A DNA stretch of 63,799 nt from Bacteroidaceae bacterium (GCA_024697785.1 JAILEU010000113.1:1-63799), one strand, 5' to 3'. Numbered from the stretch's first letter, positions 25,620-34,941 are shown. Numbers and translations are program-made. Notes: generated by a model from the letters alone, not told the origin.

Positions 25620-27104
25620 ATGAAATCATTAAACAAGCAAACCGCCCCTAAGAGTGTGGCGCCAGAGAAAATCATCCAGTTCGGCGAGGGCAATTTCCTT
25701 CGTGCCTTTGTCGATTGGATTGTATGGAACATGAACCGCAAGACCGACTTCAACGCCTCGGTGGTCGTCGTCCAGCCCATCGAACGGGGCATGGTCGATT
25801 GGCTCAACGGGCAGGATTGTCTTTACCATGTCAACCTCCAGGGGCGTCAGGAGGGTAAGCCAGTCGATACGCTCGACCGCATCGACGTCATCAGCCGTGC
25901 CCTGAATCCCTACTCGCAGAATGCCGCTTTCATGGCGCTTGCCGAGCAGCCCGACATCCGTTTCGTCATCTCGAACACCACCGAGGCTGGCATACACTTC
26001 GACCCCTCCTGCAAGTTCACCGATGCCCCTGCCGCCAGCTATCCCGGCAAGCTCACCCAGCTGCTCTATCGCCGTTTCAAGGCCTTCAACGGCAATCCGC
26101 GGAAGGGACTGATCCTGATGCCCTGCGAGCTGATCTTCCTCAACGGCCATCATCTGAAGGCGTGCATTCAGCAGTACATCGAGCTGTGGAAGGACGATTT
26201 CGGCAACGACTACGAGCGGTTCAAGCATTGGTTCAACACCTACAACTATGTCTGCGCCACGCTTGTTGACCGCATCGTGCCCGGCTTCCCGCGGAAGGAC
26301 ATCGACCGTCTGCAGCGTCGTGCCGGTTATGTGGACAACCTCATGGTCCAGGCGGAGGTGTTCCATCTCTGGGTCATCGAGAAGCCGTCGAACATGTCCG
26401 TCGCAGCTCTCCGTAAGGAATTTCCTGCCGAGAAAGCCGGCCTTCATGTGCTCATCACCGAGAGCGAAGCCCCTTACCACGAGCGGAAGGTCACGTTGCT
26501 CAACGGCCCTCACACCGTCCTCTCGCCCGTTGCCTACCTGTCGGGCATTGACATCGTGCGCGATGCCCTGCACGACAAGGTCATCGGGGCCTATATCCAT
26601 AAGGTGCAGTTCGACGAGCTGATGCAGACGCTCAACCTTCCGAAGGCCGAGCTGGAGCAGTTTGCTGCCGACGTGCTTGAGCGTTTCGACAATCCGTACG
26701 TCGATCATCAGGTCACCTCCATCATGCTCAATTCGTTCCCGAAGTACGAAACGCGCGATTTGCCCGGGCTGAAGATCTATCTTGAGCGCAAGGGCGAACT
26801 GCCGAAGGGCTTGGTGCTGGGCCTCGCAGCCATCATCACCTATTATAAAGGTGGTCAGCGCGCCGACGGAGCTCCCATCCAGCCTAACGATGCCCCTGAG
26901 ATTGTGCAGCGTCTCAGCGAGCTCTGGGCTACGGGCGACACACGCAAGGTGGCCGAAGGGGTGCTCGCCTCCACCGATGTCATCTGGAAAGAGTCGAAGC
27001 AGGACCTCAACACGATTCCCGGGCTTACCGACATGGTCACCGACTTCCTGAACCAGATTCAGCAGAAGGGCATGCGCGAGACGACGAAAGGAGTTCTTTA
27101 CTAG
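25620..27104 (+). CDS. uxaB: Tagaturonate reductase
   Basis: The 494-residue NAD-dependent mannitol-dehydrogenase-type enzyme reduces D-tagaturonate to D-altronate. Landmarks are IIQFGEGNFLRAFVDW (dinucleotide-binding start, about 19-34), SNTTEAGI near 119, and PCELIFLNGHHLK near 167-179. KVTLLNGPHTVLSPVAYLSG near 289 carries the catalytic lysine region. The long helical C-terminal domain is complete. The stop TAG is the first triplet of a heptad array, and uxaA follows after about 320 repeat-rich bases. Confidence 0.94.
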   Translation: MKSLNKQTAPKSVAPEKIIQFGEGNFLRAFVDWIVWNMNRKTDFNASVVVVQPIERGMVDWLNGQDCLYHVNLQGRQEGKPVDTLDRIDVISRALNPYSQNAAFMALAEQPDIRFVISNTTEAGIHFDPSCKFTDAPAASYPGKLTQLLYRRFKAFNGNPRKGLILMPCELIFLNGHHLKACIQQYIELWKDDFGNDYERFKHWFNTYNYVCATLVDRIVPGFPRKDIDRLQRRAGYVDNLMVQAEVFHLWVIEKPSNMSVAALRKEFPAEKAGLHVLITESEAPYHERKVTLLNGPHTVLSPVAYLSGIDIVRDALHDKVIGAYIHKVQFDELMQTLNLPKAELEQFAADVLERFDNPYVDHQVTSIMLNSFPKYETRDLPGLKIYLERKGELPKGLVLGLAAIITYYKGGQRADGAPIQPNDAPEIVQRLSELWATGDTRKVAEGVLASTDVIWKESKQDLNTIPGLTDMVTDFLNQIQQKGMRETTKGVLY

Positions 27105-27425
27105 TTAAGAATTAAGAATTAAGAGTTAAGAAAAATAGTACGGCACTTGATTTTTTCAACTACTAATTTTACGAATTTTACTAATTTTTTTCCTTGCGGC
27201 GATGGCTTCGCACGCCGAATGTTGGGAAAATGCCCCTGCGGGGCAGAAATGATTCAAAATTATTCTCAAAATGATTCAAAATTTCGATACCGGGTTTAGC
27301 GATTTGATATTCCTTATTTTGTAAAATTTTGAAATAAATTTTTGTAAAATATTTGCCTCGAAGAGGCACTCAAAAACCGCGAAGCGGTAATTACAACCCT
27401 ATACGTCTCGTTGAACTTTAAGAAA
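27102..27425. repeat. Heptad array and mixed repeats between uxaB and uxaA
   Basis: From the stop TAG at 27102 run TAGTTAA, GAATTAA (two copies), GAGTTAA and GAAAAAT in 7-base phase. Then come TACGAATTTTACTAATTTT words, a GGCGATGGCTTCGCACGCCG word shared with 29790 and (inverted) 41715, two copies of AAATGATTCAAAAT, and small inverted pairs (GCCCCTGCGGGGC, TGCCTCGAAGAGGCA, ACCGCGAAGCGGT). No promoter match is obvious. I see no gene. Confidence 0.75.
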
Positions 27426-28934
27426 ATGCGTTCGTTTTTGCAAATCAATCCGGCTGACAATGTGGTTGTGGCGCTTCAGCCGTTGTCTGTAGGTAGTGAG
27501 ATAGAGGTTGGCGGTCGTGTCATCAGGTTGGTGACAGACGTTCCTGCCGGACATAAGTGTGCCATCACGGATATCGCCGCTGGCGAGAATGTCATCAAGT
27601 ATGGCTTTCCCATCGGTCACGCCCTGCATGCCATCCGCCAGGGGGCTTGTCTCGATCATAGGGACATCGGCACCAATCTGTCGGGCACGCTGGACTATAG
27701 CGATGTCAGGCTGCAGGGGCTTACTCCGCCCTCGCCATCGGGCGAACAGCTCACCTTTCAGGGCTATCTCCGCTCCGACGGACAAGTGGGCATTCGCAAC
27801 GAGGTGTGGGTAATCCCCACGGTGGGGTGTGTCAACGGCATCATCAAGCAGATTGTCGAACGGACCAGGGCCGAGCTGGGCGGAGACGCCATCGAGGGCA
27901 TCGACGGTATCTTCGATTTCCCTCACAACTACGGCTGCTCGCAGCTGGGCGACGACCACGAGAACACCCGTAAGGTGCTGGCCGACATGGTTCACCATCC
28001 CAATGCCGGTGCCGTGCTCGTCGTGGGACTGGGCTGCGAGAACAACCAGCCCCGTGCCTTCGAGGAGTTCTGTGGCGACTACGACCACGAGCGGGTACGC
28101 TTCATGGTTTGTCAGGAGGTGACGGGCGACGAGGTGGCCTACGGCGTCAGCCTGCTCAAGGAGCTGGTGCAGAAGGCATGTCACGACCGTCGCCAGCCGC
28201 TTCCCGCCTCCAGGCTGCGCATCGGCCTGAAGTGTGGTGGCTCGGACGGCTTCTCAGGCATCACCGCCAATCCGCTGCTCGGGGCGTTCTCAGACTTCCT
28301 GTGCGAGACGCAGGGCGGCACCACCATCCTCACCGAGGTGCCCGAGATGTTCGGTGCCGAGACAATACTGATGGAGCGTTGTGCCTCCGACGAGCTGCTC
28401 CGTCAGACCATCGCCCTCATCAACAACTTCAAGAACTACTACCTCTCGCACGGCGAGCCCTGCGGCGAGAACCCCTCGCCCGGCAACAAGGCCGGCGGCA
28501 TCTCGACGCTCGAGGAGAAAGCCCTCGGCTGTACGCAGAAGTCGGGGCGCTCGGCCGTCTGCGGCGTCATGGAGTATGGCGAGCGTCTGCAGCATAACGG
28601 ACTGAACCTCCTCTCGGCGCCCGGCAACGACCTTGTGGCGTCCACCGCTCTGGCTGCTGCCGGCTGCCAGCTGGTGCTCTTCACCACAGGGCGCGGCACC
28701 CCCTTCGGCACCTTTGTGCCCACGCTGAAGGTCTCCACCAACACAGCCCTTGCCCAGCGCAAGCCCCAATGGATAGACTTCAATGCCGGCGTGCTGATTG
28801 AGGACCAGCGCATGGACGAGACGCTGGCCCACTTCATCCGCAAGGTTCTCAGCGTAGCCAGTGGCGAACAAACCCGCAACGAGTCAGCCGGCATCCACGA
28901 GATAGCCATCTTCAAAAACGGCGTGACGCTGTAA
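27426..28934 (+). CDS. uxaA: Altronate dehydratase
   Basis: The product is 502 residues. It combines the small SAF domain (1 to about 100, IGHALHAIRQGACLDHRDIGTNL) and the large GarD/UxaA domain in one chain, as usual in Bacteroidetes. It dehydrates D-altronate to 2-keto-3-deoxygluconate. Landmarks are VGCVNGIIKQIVER, NYGCSQLGDDHENT, LGCENNQ and KCGGSDGFSGITANPLLG. I chose the ATG at 27426; a TTG five codons upstream is possible. Its stop codon starts a heptad array. Confidence 0.94.
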   Translation: MRSFLQINPADNVVVALQPLSVGSEIEVGGRVIRLVTDVPAGHKCAITDIAAGENVIKYGFPIGHALHAIRQGACLDHRDIGTNLSGTLDYSDVRLQGLTPPSPSGEQLTFQGYLRSDGQVGIRNEVWVIPTVGCVNGIIKQIVERTRAELGGDAIEGIDGIFDFPHNYGCSQLGDDHENTRKVLADMVHHPNAGAVLVVGLGCENNQPRAFEEFCGDYDHERVRFMVCQEVTGDEVAYGVSLLKELVQKACHDRRQPLPASRLRIGLKCGGSDGFSGITANPLLGAFSDFLCETQGGTTILTEVPEMFGAETILMERCASDELLRQTIALINNFKNYYLSHGEPCGENPSPGNKAGGISTLEEKALGCTQKSGRSAVCGVMEYGERLQHNGLNLLSAPGNDLVASTALAAAGCQLVLFTTGRGTPFGTFVPTLKVSTNTALAQRKPQWIDFNAGVLIEDQRMDETLAHFIRKVLSVASGEQTRNESAGIHEIAIFKNGVTL

Positions 28935-29058
28935 AGGGTCTATGGTCTATAGTCTATGGTCTATAGTCTATAGTCTATTGCTTTTTGCGGCCTTTGGCCG
29001 CCACGCCCTGGGGGGGCGTACAAAGCTGTTGACTATGGACTATAGACTATAGACTTTT
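28932..29058. repeat. Mirror pair of heptad arrays filling the uxaA-ssb gap
   Basis: From the stop TAA at 28932 seven in-phase units (TAAAGGG, TCTATGG, TCTATAG, TCTATTG) run to 28980. After a GCGGCCTTTGGCCGCC palindrome and a G-run, four units of the inverse kind (GACTATG, GACTATA, GACTTTT) occupy 29031-29058 before ssb. The two arrays are inverted copies of each other. Confidence 0.82.
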
Positions 29059-29076
29059 AAAAAACATGGTTTTTTG

Positions 29077-29107
29077 TTGCAGGGGTTGAAATTATGTGTT
29101 ACCTTTA
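29077..29107 (+). promoter_or_regulatory. Candidate promoter for ssb
   Basis: TTG at 29077-29079, a 20-base spacer, then TACCTTTA at 29100-29107. The last base deviates from TAnnTTTG but the spacing is right. The leader would be about 20 bases. Confidence 0.45.
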
Positions 29108-29133
29108 CGCCCAAATTGTAAATTGCACAGATT

Positions 29134-29535
29134 ATGTCTATCAACAAAGTTATTCTAATTGGTAATGTAGGGCGTGAGCCACAGGTGCGCTATTTCGACT
29201 CGGGTAATGCCGTGTCGAGCTTTACGTTGGCTACGTCCGAGCGCGGCTACACGCTGTCGAACGGCACGACGACGCCCGACCGCACGGAGTGGCACAACAT
29301 TGTCTTCTGGGGCAGCAGGATTGCCGACTTGGTGGAGAAGTACGTCCACAAGGGCGACCGTATCTACGTGGAGGGCAAGCTGCGCTACCGGACGTATGAC
29401 GACCAGAACGGCATCCACCGCACGGTGTGCGAGGTGTACGGCGAGACGCTCGAGCTGCTGCAGCGCACTCCTGCCAGCGAACGACCAATGTCGATGCCCG
29501 TAGACGACGAAGCTACGGCTGACGACTTGGACTAG
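29134..29535 (+). CDS. ssb: Single-stranded DNA-binding protein
   Basis: The 133-residue protein has one OB fold (about 1-110: SINKVILIGNVGREPQVRYF, EWHNIVFWG, KGDRIYVEGKLRYRTY). Its short acidic tail ends DDEATADDLD instead of the DDDIPF-type tip of enterobacterial SSB. It protects ssDNA in replication and repair. In many Bacteroidales mutY, ssb and gldE are adjacent; here the uxa genes and their repeats lie between mutY and ssb. The stop TAG starts a heptad array. Confidence 0.95.
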   Translation: MSINKVILIGNVGREPQVRYFDSGNAVSSFTLATSERGYTLSNGTTTPDRTEWHNIVFWGSRIADLVEKYVHKGDRIYVEGKLRYRTYDDQNGIHRTVCEVYGETLELLQRTPASERPMSMPVDDEATADDLD

Positions 29536-29597
29536 TTATTAGTTAAGAGTTAAGAGCTTTTACTAGTTAAGAATTAAGAGTTAAGAGTTAAGAAAAA
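29533..29597. repeat. Heptad array starting at the ssb stop codon
   Basis: Nine in-phase units run from the stop TAG: TAGTTAT, TAGTTAA, GAGTTAA, GAGCTTT, TACTAGT, TAAGAAT, TAAGAGT (two copies) and TAAGAAA. Phase is kept across the change of word in the middle. Confidence 0.82.
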
Positions 29598-30265
29598 GTG
29601 TTTTGGAAAAGAAGGCAACATGCATTACATTTGTCTGAACTCCTCAACCGATGGAGCAGCGAGAGCAGAGTCAAACTGGTTTGAACTCTGCCGAGTCGCG
29701 ACAGAGGAAGAGCGAAGCTCAACTCCTGAAACTCCTGAACTCCAAAATTTTTTTCACTACGAATTTTACGAATTATACTAATTCATTGCGGCGATGGCTT
29801 CGCACGCCGAATGTTGGAACGGCAGATTTTGTATAAAATTATATGATTATCCGCAAAAATTCCTCCTACGGCCTGAAAGGCCAACAGCACCCAGCCCAGG
29901 GCAACGCCCTGGGTACAAGCCGCAAAGGTAACTTTCGCCCTGAAGGGGCAAAAGCATTGTTATTGAAGGCTTTTGACTTAGTCTAATCTTGTCGCGACTC
30001 GGCATAGTTCAAACAAGTTTGACTTTGCTCTCGCTGCTCCAAGATTTCTCTGCGAAGCAGACTCCAAAAAACCGCGAAGCGGAAAAAATTCGTGAAATTC
30101 GTGTAATTCGTAGTTCAAAAAATTCCGTTCAATCCGCTTAATCCGTGTTCAAAAAATAAATTCGTAAAATTCGTGTAATTCGTAGTCGAAAATAATTCGT
30201 AGTCAAAAAATAATGGTAGTCATAATTTATCGTAGTAAAATCAGAAGTATAAGGTAATAAAAGGT
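29598..30265. other. Repeat-rich gene-free region between ssb and gldE
   Basis: No gene seen. 29645-29745 is one copy of a dispersed element of about 100 bp (inverted copy at 59929-60020), centred on the near-palindrome GAGTCAAACTGGTTTGAACTC and ending in ACTCCTGA octamers. 29864-29960 is a REP-like hairpin cluster (CCCAGGGCAACGCCCTGGG and GCCCTGAAGGGGC). 29990-30060 is a partial copy of the dispersed element. 30085-30235 is an array of AATTCGTGTAATTCGTAG and ATCCGTGTTCAAAA words. Confidence 0.75.
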
Positions 30266-31561
30266 ATGGAATTAGCTGCTTTGGTTACCGTGAATATGCC
30301 GTCGCTGGGCGCCGTAGTGGCGTTGGTGCTGACGGTAGTGCTGTTGGTGTGCTCAGGCTTCGTGTCGGCATCGGAGGTGGCCTTCTTCGCCCTCTCGCCG
30401 TCCGACCGCGGTACGCTCGAGGAGAGCGACAGCCTGCGCGACCGCACCATCCTCCGACTCCTCGAGCGCTCGGAGAAGCTGCTGGCGACCATACTGATAA
30501 CGAATAATCTGGTGAACGTCACCATCATCCTGCTCACGAACTATGCGCTGATGAGCATCTTCGACTTTGCCGTTCCGTGGGTGGAGTTCTTGTGCATCAC
30601 GGTGTTGCTGACCTTCATCCTGCTGCTGTTCGGTGAGATCATGCCCAAGCTCTATGCCGCCAACAACTCGCTGCGGTTCTGCCGCCGCGTGGCGCCGGTC
30701 ATCTATGCGCTGACGAAGCTCTTCTCGCCGCTGGCTGGCGTGCTCGCCAAGTCGTCCGCCATTGCCGACAAGATGCCGCAGCACGGCGATAACCTCTCCG
30801 TCGATGACCTCGAGCAGGCGCTCGAGTTGACGGACAAGCGCGAGCTGTCGAAAGAGCAGAACATCCTCGAGGGCATCATCCGCTTCGGCGACGAGACGGT
30901 GAAGGAGGTGATGACGTCGCGTCTGGACATGATGGCGCTCGACGTCTCGGAAGACTATGCCGAGGTGCTGCGCTTTGTGGCCGAGAACGTCTTCTCGCGT
31001 ATCCCCGTCTATGAGGATACGGTCGATAACATCCGCGGCATCCTCTACATCAAGGACCTGCTGCCGTACCTCGACCGTCCCGCCGACTTCAATTGGCAGA
31101 AGCTGATGCGCAAGGCGGTGTACGTGCCCGAGACGAAACAGATTGACGAGCTGCTGCGCGAGTTCCAGCGCGACAAGTGCCACATCGCCATCGTGGTCGA
31201 TGAGTATGGCGGCACCCTCGGCATGGTCACCATGGAGGATATCCTCGAAGAGATTGTGGGCGAGATCAACGACGAGTACGACGAGGTGGACAAGAGCTAC
31301 ACGAAGCTCAACAGCAACACCTATGTGTTTGAGGCCAAGACGTTGCTCTCGGACTTCTGCAAGGTGGTGGGTGCCGACGACGACACGTTCGACGAGGTGT
31401 CGGGCGATGCCGACTCGCTGGCCGGCCTGCTGCTCGAGCTGAAGGGCGACTTCCCCCGCCTGAACGAGACCATCGACTACAAGAACTACTCGTTCGAGGT
31501 GCTTGAGATGGACGCCCGCCGTATTGTGAAAGTAAAGGTTGTGGTGCATGCTGTGGAGTGA
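30266..31561 (+). CDS. gldE: GldE-type CNNM/CBS-domain membrane protein
   Basis: The 431-residue protein has a DUF21/CNNM transmembrane domain (about 20-190, three to four segments, SGFVSASEVAFFALSPSDR). A CBS pair follows (about 205-335, VMTSRLDMMALDV and CHIAIVVDEYGGTLGMVTMEDILEEIVGEI), then a CorC/HlyC C-terminal domain. This is the GldE branch, named for gliding motility but present in non-gliding Bacteroidales, where it is thought to be a divalent-ion transporter or sensor. No other gld genes are near. It overlaps the PPTase gene by 14 bases. Confidence 0.9.
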   Translation: MELAALVTVNMPSLGAVVALVLTVVLLVCSGFVSASEVAFFALSPSDRGTLEESDSLRDRTILRLLERSEKLLATILITNNLVNVTIILLTNYALMSIFDFAVPWVEFLCITVLLTFILLLFGEIMPKLYAANNSLRFCRRVAPVIYALTKLFSPLAGVLAKSSAIADKMPQHGDNLSVDDLEQALELTDKRELSKEQNILEGIIRFGDETVKEVMTSRLDMMALDVSEDYAEVLRFVAENVFSRIPVYEDTVDNIRGILYIKDLLPYLDRPADFNWQKLMRKAVYVPETKQIDELLREFQRDKCHIAIVVDEYGGTLGMVTMEDILEEIVGEINDEYDEVDKSYTKLNSNTYVFEAKTLLSDFCKVVGADDDTFDEVSGDADSLAGLLLELKGDFPRLNETIDYKNYSFEVLEMDARRIVKVKVVVHAVE

Positions 31562-32237
31562 CCGTCTCATCAAAGGCACAGACACCTACGTGGCTGTGGG
31601 GCAGCTGTTCGACGATGAGAACGAGCTGCTCTCGCTGCTTGCCGAGGTGCAGACGCCCGAGGCGTTTGCCGTGGTGCAGGAGGGTCTGCTGGAGCTCCAC
31701 AACCCCTCGCGCCGGCAGGAGTGGCTGGCGGTGCGCGTGCTGCTGGCCCGCTGTCTGGGCGGCGACAAGCGCATCTGCTACGACGCCGACGGCCGTCCCT
31801 CGCTTGCCGACCGCTCGTACCACATCAGCATCTCGCACACGAAGGGCTACGTGGCCCTGGCGTGGAACCCCGTGGAGCCTGTCGGCATCGACATCGAGCG
31901 GCGGACCGACCGTGTGATGCGTGTCGTGCGCAAGTATGTCAATGCTGCCGAGCGTGCTGCCCTGCAGACCTCAGCCTACCGCTCGCCCGACGGCGAGCTG
32001 TTGCTGTGGACGGCCAAGGAGGCGCTCTACAAGGTGGTGGGCATCCGCGCGCTCGACTTCCTCCACGCCCTCACGGTGGCTGTGCCGCAGCAGCTGCCTC
32101 CCCCGACACGAGCCCTCTCGCATCCCTGGGCGACCACCACGGCCGTCTGCACGGCCAACGGCAAGGAGTACGACCTTCGCTTCGACATCACCTCCGATTA
32201 CGTCATAACCCTCAGTGAGGAAAAACAGCCATATTAA
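31548..32237 (+). CDS. 4'-phosphopantetheinyl transferase
   Basis: The 229-residue Sfp-type enzyme transfers phosphopantetheine from CoA to carrier proteins. Motifs: SISHTKGYVALAW, VGIDIERR (metal-binding Asp and Glu) and LLLWTAKEALYKVVG (catalytic Glu-Lys). The ATG at 31548 overlaps the gldE stop, so translation is probably coupled; TTG codons upstream are less likely. The ssb-gldE-PPTase order is common in the group. GH3 follows after 13 bases and may be cotranscribed. Confidence 0.9.
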   Translation: MLWSDRLIKGTDTYVAVGQLFDDENELLSLLAEVQTPEAFAVVQEGLLELHNPSRRQEWLAVRVLLARCLGGDKRICYDADGRPSLADRSYHISISHTKGYVALAWNPVEPVGIDIERRTDRVMRVVRKYVNAAERAALQTSAYRSPDGELLLWTAKEALYKVVGIRALDFLHALTVAVPQQLPPPTRALSHPWATTTAVCTANGKEYDLRFDITSDYVITLSEEKQPY

Positions 32238-32250
32238 AAACCCCCATAAC

Positions 32251-34941
32251 ATGAAACGTCCGATTATTCTTCTCACGCTGCTGTTTAGCTGCGCAAGTGG
32301 GCTGCTGGCCCAGGCACTCTATCCGTACCAGAACCCCAACCTCACGCCCGACGAGCGTGCTGCCGACCTCGTCTCGCGCCTGACGCTCGAGCAGAAGGCG
32401 GCGCTGATGATGGACGAGTCGCCCGCCATCCCCGAGCTGGGCATCCGCCGCTACGGCTGGTGGAGCGAGGCGCTGCACGGCTATGCCCGCTCGGGCCTTG
32501 CCACCGTCTTCCCGCAGTCCATTGGCATGGCGGCATCGTTTGACCCCGAGCTCGTTGAGCAGGTGTTCACCGCCGCCAGCGACGAGGCACGCGCCAAGCA
32601 CACGCTCTACGAACAGCGCGGAGGCTCAGGGCGTTACGAAGGCCTCACGGTGTGGACGCCAAACATCAACATCTTCCGTGACCCCCGCTGGGGACGCGGG
32701 CAGGAGACCTACGGCGAGGACCCCTATCTGACGGCCACGATGGGACTGGCCGTGGTGCGCGGTCTGCAGGGGCCCGAGGACAGCAAGTACGACAAGCTGC
32801 ATGCCTGTGCCAAGCACTATGCCGTCCACAGCGGTCCTGAGTATAAGCGCCATGCCTTCAACGCCGAGGACATCTCGATGCGCGACCTGAAGGAGACCTA
32901 CCTCTACGCCTTCGAGCGGCTGGTGCGCGAGGGCCATGTCAAAGAGGTCATGTGTGCCTATAACGCCCTCGAGGGCGAGCCCTGTTGCGGCAGCAACACG
33001 CTGCTGGTGCAGATCCTGCGCAACCAGTGGGGCTATGACGACGTGGTGGTGTCGGACTGCGGCGCCATCGACGACTTCTACTCGAAGAACTACGAGAACC
33101 ACCGCACCCATCCCGATGCCGCCAGCGCCACGGCCGACGCCGTCATCAGCGGCACCGACCTCAACTGCGGCGGCACCTACCGCCATATCCCCGAAGCCGT
33201 GCGCCGCGGGCTGCTCACCGAGGAGCAGGTCAACACCTCCGTCTTCCGCCTGCTGCGTGCCCGCTTCCAGCTGGGCGAGATGGACCCCGACAGCCTTGTC
33301 GAGTGGACGAAGATCTCGCCCGACGTCATCGCCTGTGCCGAGCACGACGCCCTTGCCCACCGCATGGGGCGCGAGGCCGTGGTGCTGCTGCAGAACAAGC
33401 GTGGCGTGCTGCCCCTCGATGCCTCGCGCTACAGCTCCGACCGCCGTCTGGCCGTCATCGGTCCGAACGCCAACGACTCGCTGGCCCATTGGGGCAACTA
33501 CTACGGCATGGCCCGCCGCACCTACAGCGTGCTGGCCGGTGTGCGTGCCAAGCTGGCCGACCCCGATGCCGTCTATTATAACAAGGTGAGCGAGCTGGTC
33601 AATGCCGAGACGTTCCAGAGCCGCTTCGCCAACTGCTCGACGGCGGCGGGGAAGGGCTTCGATGCCGTCTATTACGGCAATGTCGATCTCGAGGGCGAGC
33701 CCATCGCCACCGACCATCTCTCGTCGCCCTTCCAGTTGTGCACGTCCGGCAACACCGTGTTTGCCCCGGGCGTGCCCCTCGAGAACTTCAGCGCCTGCTA
33801 CACCACCACCTACCATGCCGACCGCACCGAGACCCTTCTCTTCACCCTCTTCGTCAACGGTCGCGGCACGGTGACCGTCAACGGCGAGACCATCAGCAAC
33901 TTCTGGCAGGGCCACGGCTCGCGCAAGGCCGACTGCAAGCCCGTGGCCGTCGAGGCCGGCAAGGACTACACCATCGAGGTCCGCTTCTCCTTCCTCTATG
34001 CCGATGCCCAGCTCAACTTCGACTTCGGCGTCAAGGAGCCGCTGACTGACGAGCAGCTGCTGGCAGCCCTCGAGGGCATCGACGACGTCATCTACGTGGG
34101 CGGCATCTCGCCCCAGCTCGAAGGCGAGGAGATGCGCGTTGACTTCGAAGGCTTCAAGGGCGGCGACCGCACCAGCATCGAGCTCCCCGCCGTGCAGCGC
34201 CACACCCTGCAGCTGCTGCGCCAGGCCGGCAAGCGCGTCGTCTATGTCAACATGTCCGGCTCGGCCATCGCCCTCGAGCCCGAGACGCAGAGCTGCGACG
34301 CCATCGTGCAGGGCTGGTACGACGGTCAGGACGGCGGTCTCGCCATTGCCGACGTGCTCTTCGGCGACTACAACCCCGCAGGCCGTCTGCCCGTCACCTT
34401 CCACCGCAGCGATGCCCAGCTGCCCGACTACGAGGACTACGACATGAGCGCCGGCCACACCTATCGCTACATGACCGAACGCCCGCTGTTCCCCTTCGGC
34501 TACGGACTCAGCTACAGCACGTTCAAGCATGGCCGTGCCCGCTGGGCAGGAGGCACCGTGTCGAAGTCCCTCCGCATCGGCAAGCTGTCGCTGCGCCTGT
34601 CCCGCCGTGCCCTTGCCCTCAAGAGCCAGCTTGAGCAGGGCATAACGCTGACCGTCCCCGTGAAGAACACCAGCCACTACGACGGCGACGAAGTGGTGCA
34701 GCTCTACGTGACGAAGCTCGGCGAGAAAGAAGGCCCCTGCTATGCCCTGCGCGGATTCAAGCGAGTGACCATCCCCGCAAGGTCGAAAGCGAGCGTCGCC
34801 TTCACCCTGACCGACAAGGAGCTCTGCGTCTATGACAACAACGCCGGAGCCCTTGCCTGCACCCCCGGCACCTACCGCATTTACTACGGTCCCTCCTCCG
34901 ACCGCAAAACCCTGAAGCACATCGATGTGAAGGTGCAGTAA
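32251..34941 (+). CDS. Secreted GH3 glycosidase with PA14 insert (beta-xylosidase-like)
   Basis: The product is 896 residues with a signal peptide (1-20, ending LLAQA). The GH3 N-terminal barrel contains YGWWSEALHGYA (residues about 69-80) and the nucleophile region VVVSDCGAIDDFY, whose SDCGAI form is typical of beta-xylosidase/arabinosidase-type members. A PA14-like domain (about 445-600) is inserted in the C-terminal sandwich. The GH3 C domain (GWYDGQDGGLAIADVLFGDYNPAGRLPVTF) and a fibronectin-III-like tail (about 775-895) follow. It releases terminal sugars from plant oligosaccharides in the periplasm. I chose ATG 32251, which begins the signal peptide. Confidence 0.92.
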   Translation: MKRPIILLTLLFSCASGLLAQALYPYQNPNLTPDERAADLVSRLTLEQKAALMMDESPAIPELGIRRYGWWSEALHGYARSGLATVFPQSIGMAASFDPELVEQVFTAASDEARAKHTLYEQRGGSGRYEGLTVWTPNINIFRDPRWGRGQETYGEDPYLTATMGLAVVRGLQGPEDSKYDKLHACAKHYAVHSGPEYKRHAFNAEDISMRDLKETYLYAFERLVREGHVKEVMCAYNALEGEPCCGSNTLLVQILRNQWGYDDVVVSDCGAIDDFYSKNYENHRTHPDAASATADAVISGTDLNCGGTYRHIPEAVRRGLLTEEQVNTSVFRLLRARFQLGEMDPDSLVEWTKISPDVIACAEHDALAHRMGREAVVLLQNKRGVLPLDASRYSSDRRLAVIGPNANDSLAHWGNYYGMARRTYSVLAGVRAKLADPDAVYYNKVSELVNAETFQSRFANCSTAAGKGFDAVYYGNVDLEGEPIATDHLSSPFQLCTSGNTVFAPGVPLENFSACYTTTYHADRTETLLFTLFVNGRGTVTVNGETISNFWQGHGSRKADCKPVAVEAGKDYTIEVRFSFLYADAQLNFDFGVKEPLTDEQLLAALEGIDDVIYVGGISPQLEGEEMRVDFEGFKGGDRTSIELPAVQRHTLQLLRQAGKRVVYVNMSGSAIALEPETQSCDAIVQGWYDGQDGGLAIADVLFGDYNPAGRLPVTFHRSDAQLPDYEDYDMSAGHTYRYMTERPLFPFGYGLSYSTFKHGRARWAGGTVSKSLRIGKLSLRLSRRALALKSQLEQGITLTVPVKNTSHYDGDEVVQLYVTKLGEKEGPCYALRGFKRVTIPARSKASVAFTLTDKELCVYDNNAGALACTPGTYRIYYGPSSDRKTLKHIDVKVQ

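Noticed and set aside
30266-31561. Evidence for gliding motility
   Set aside because: gldE alone is widespread in non-motile Bacteroidales and none of the other gld or spr genes is in the window.
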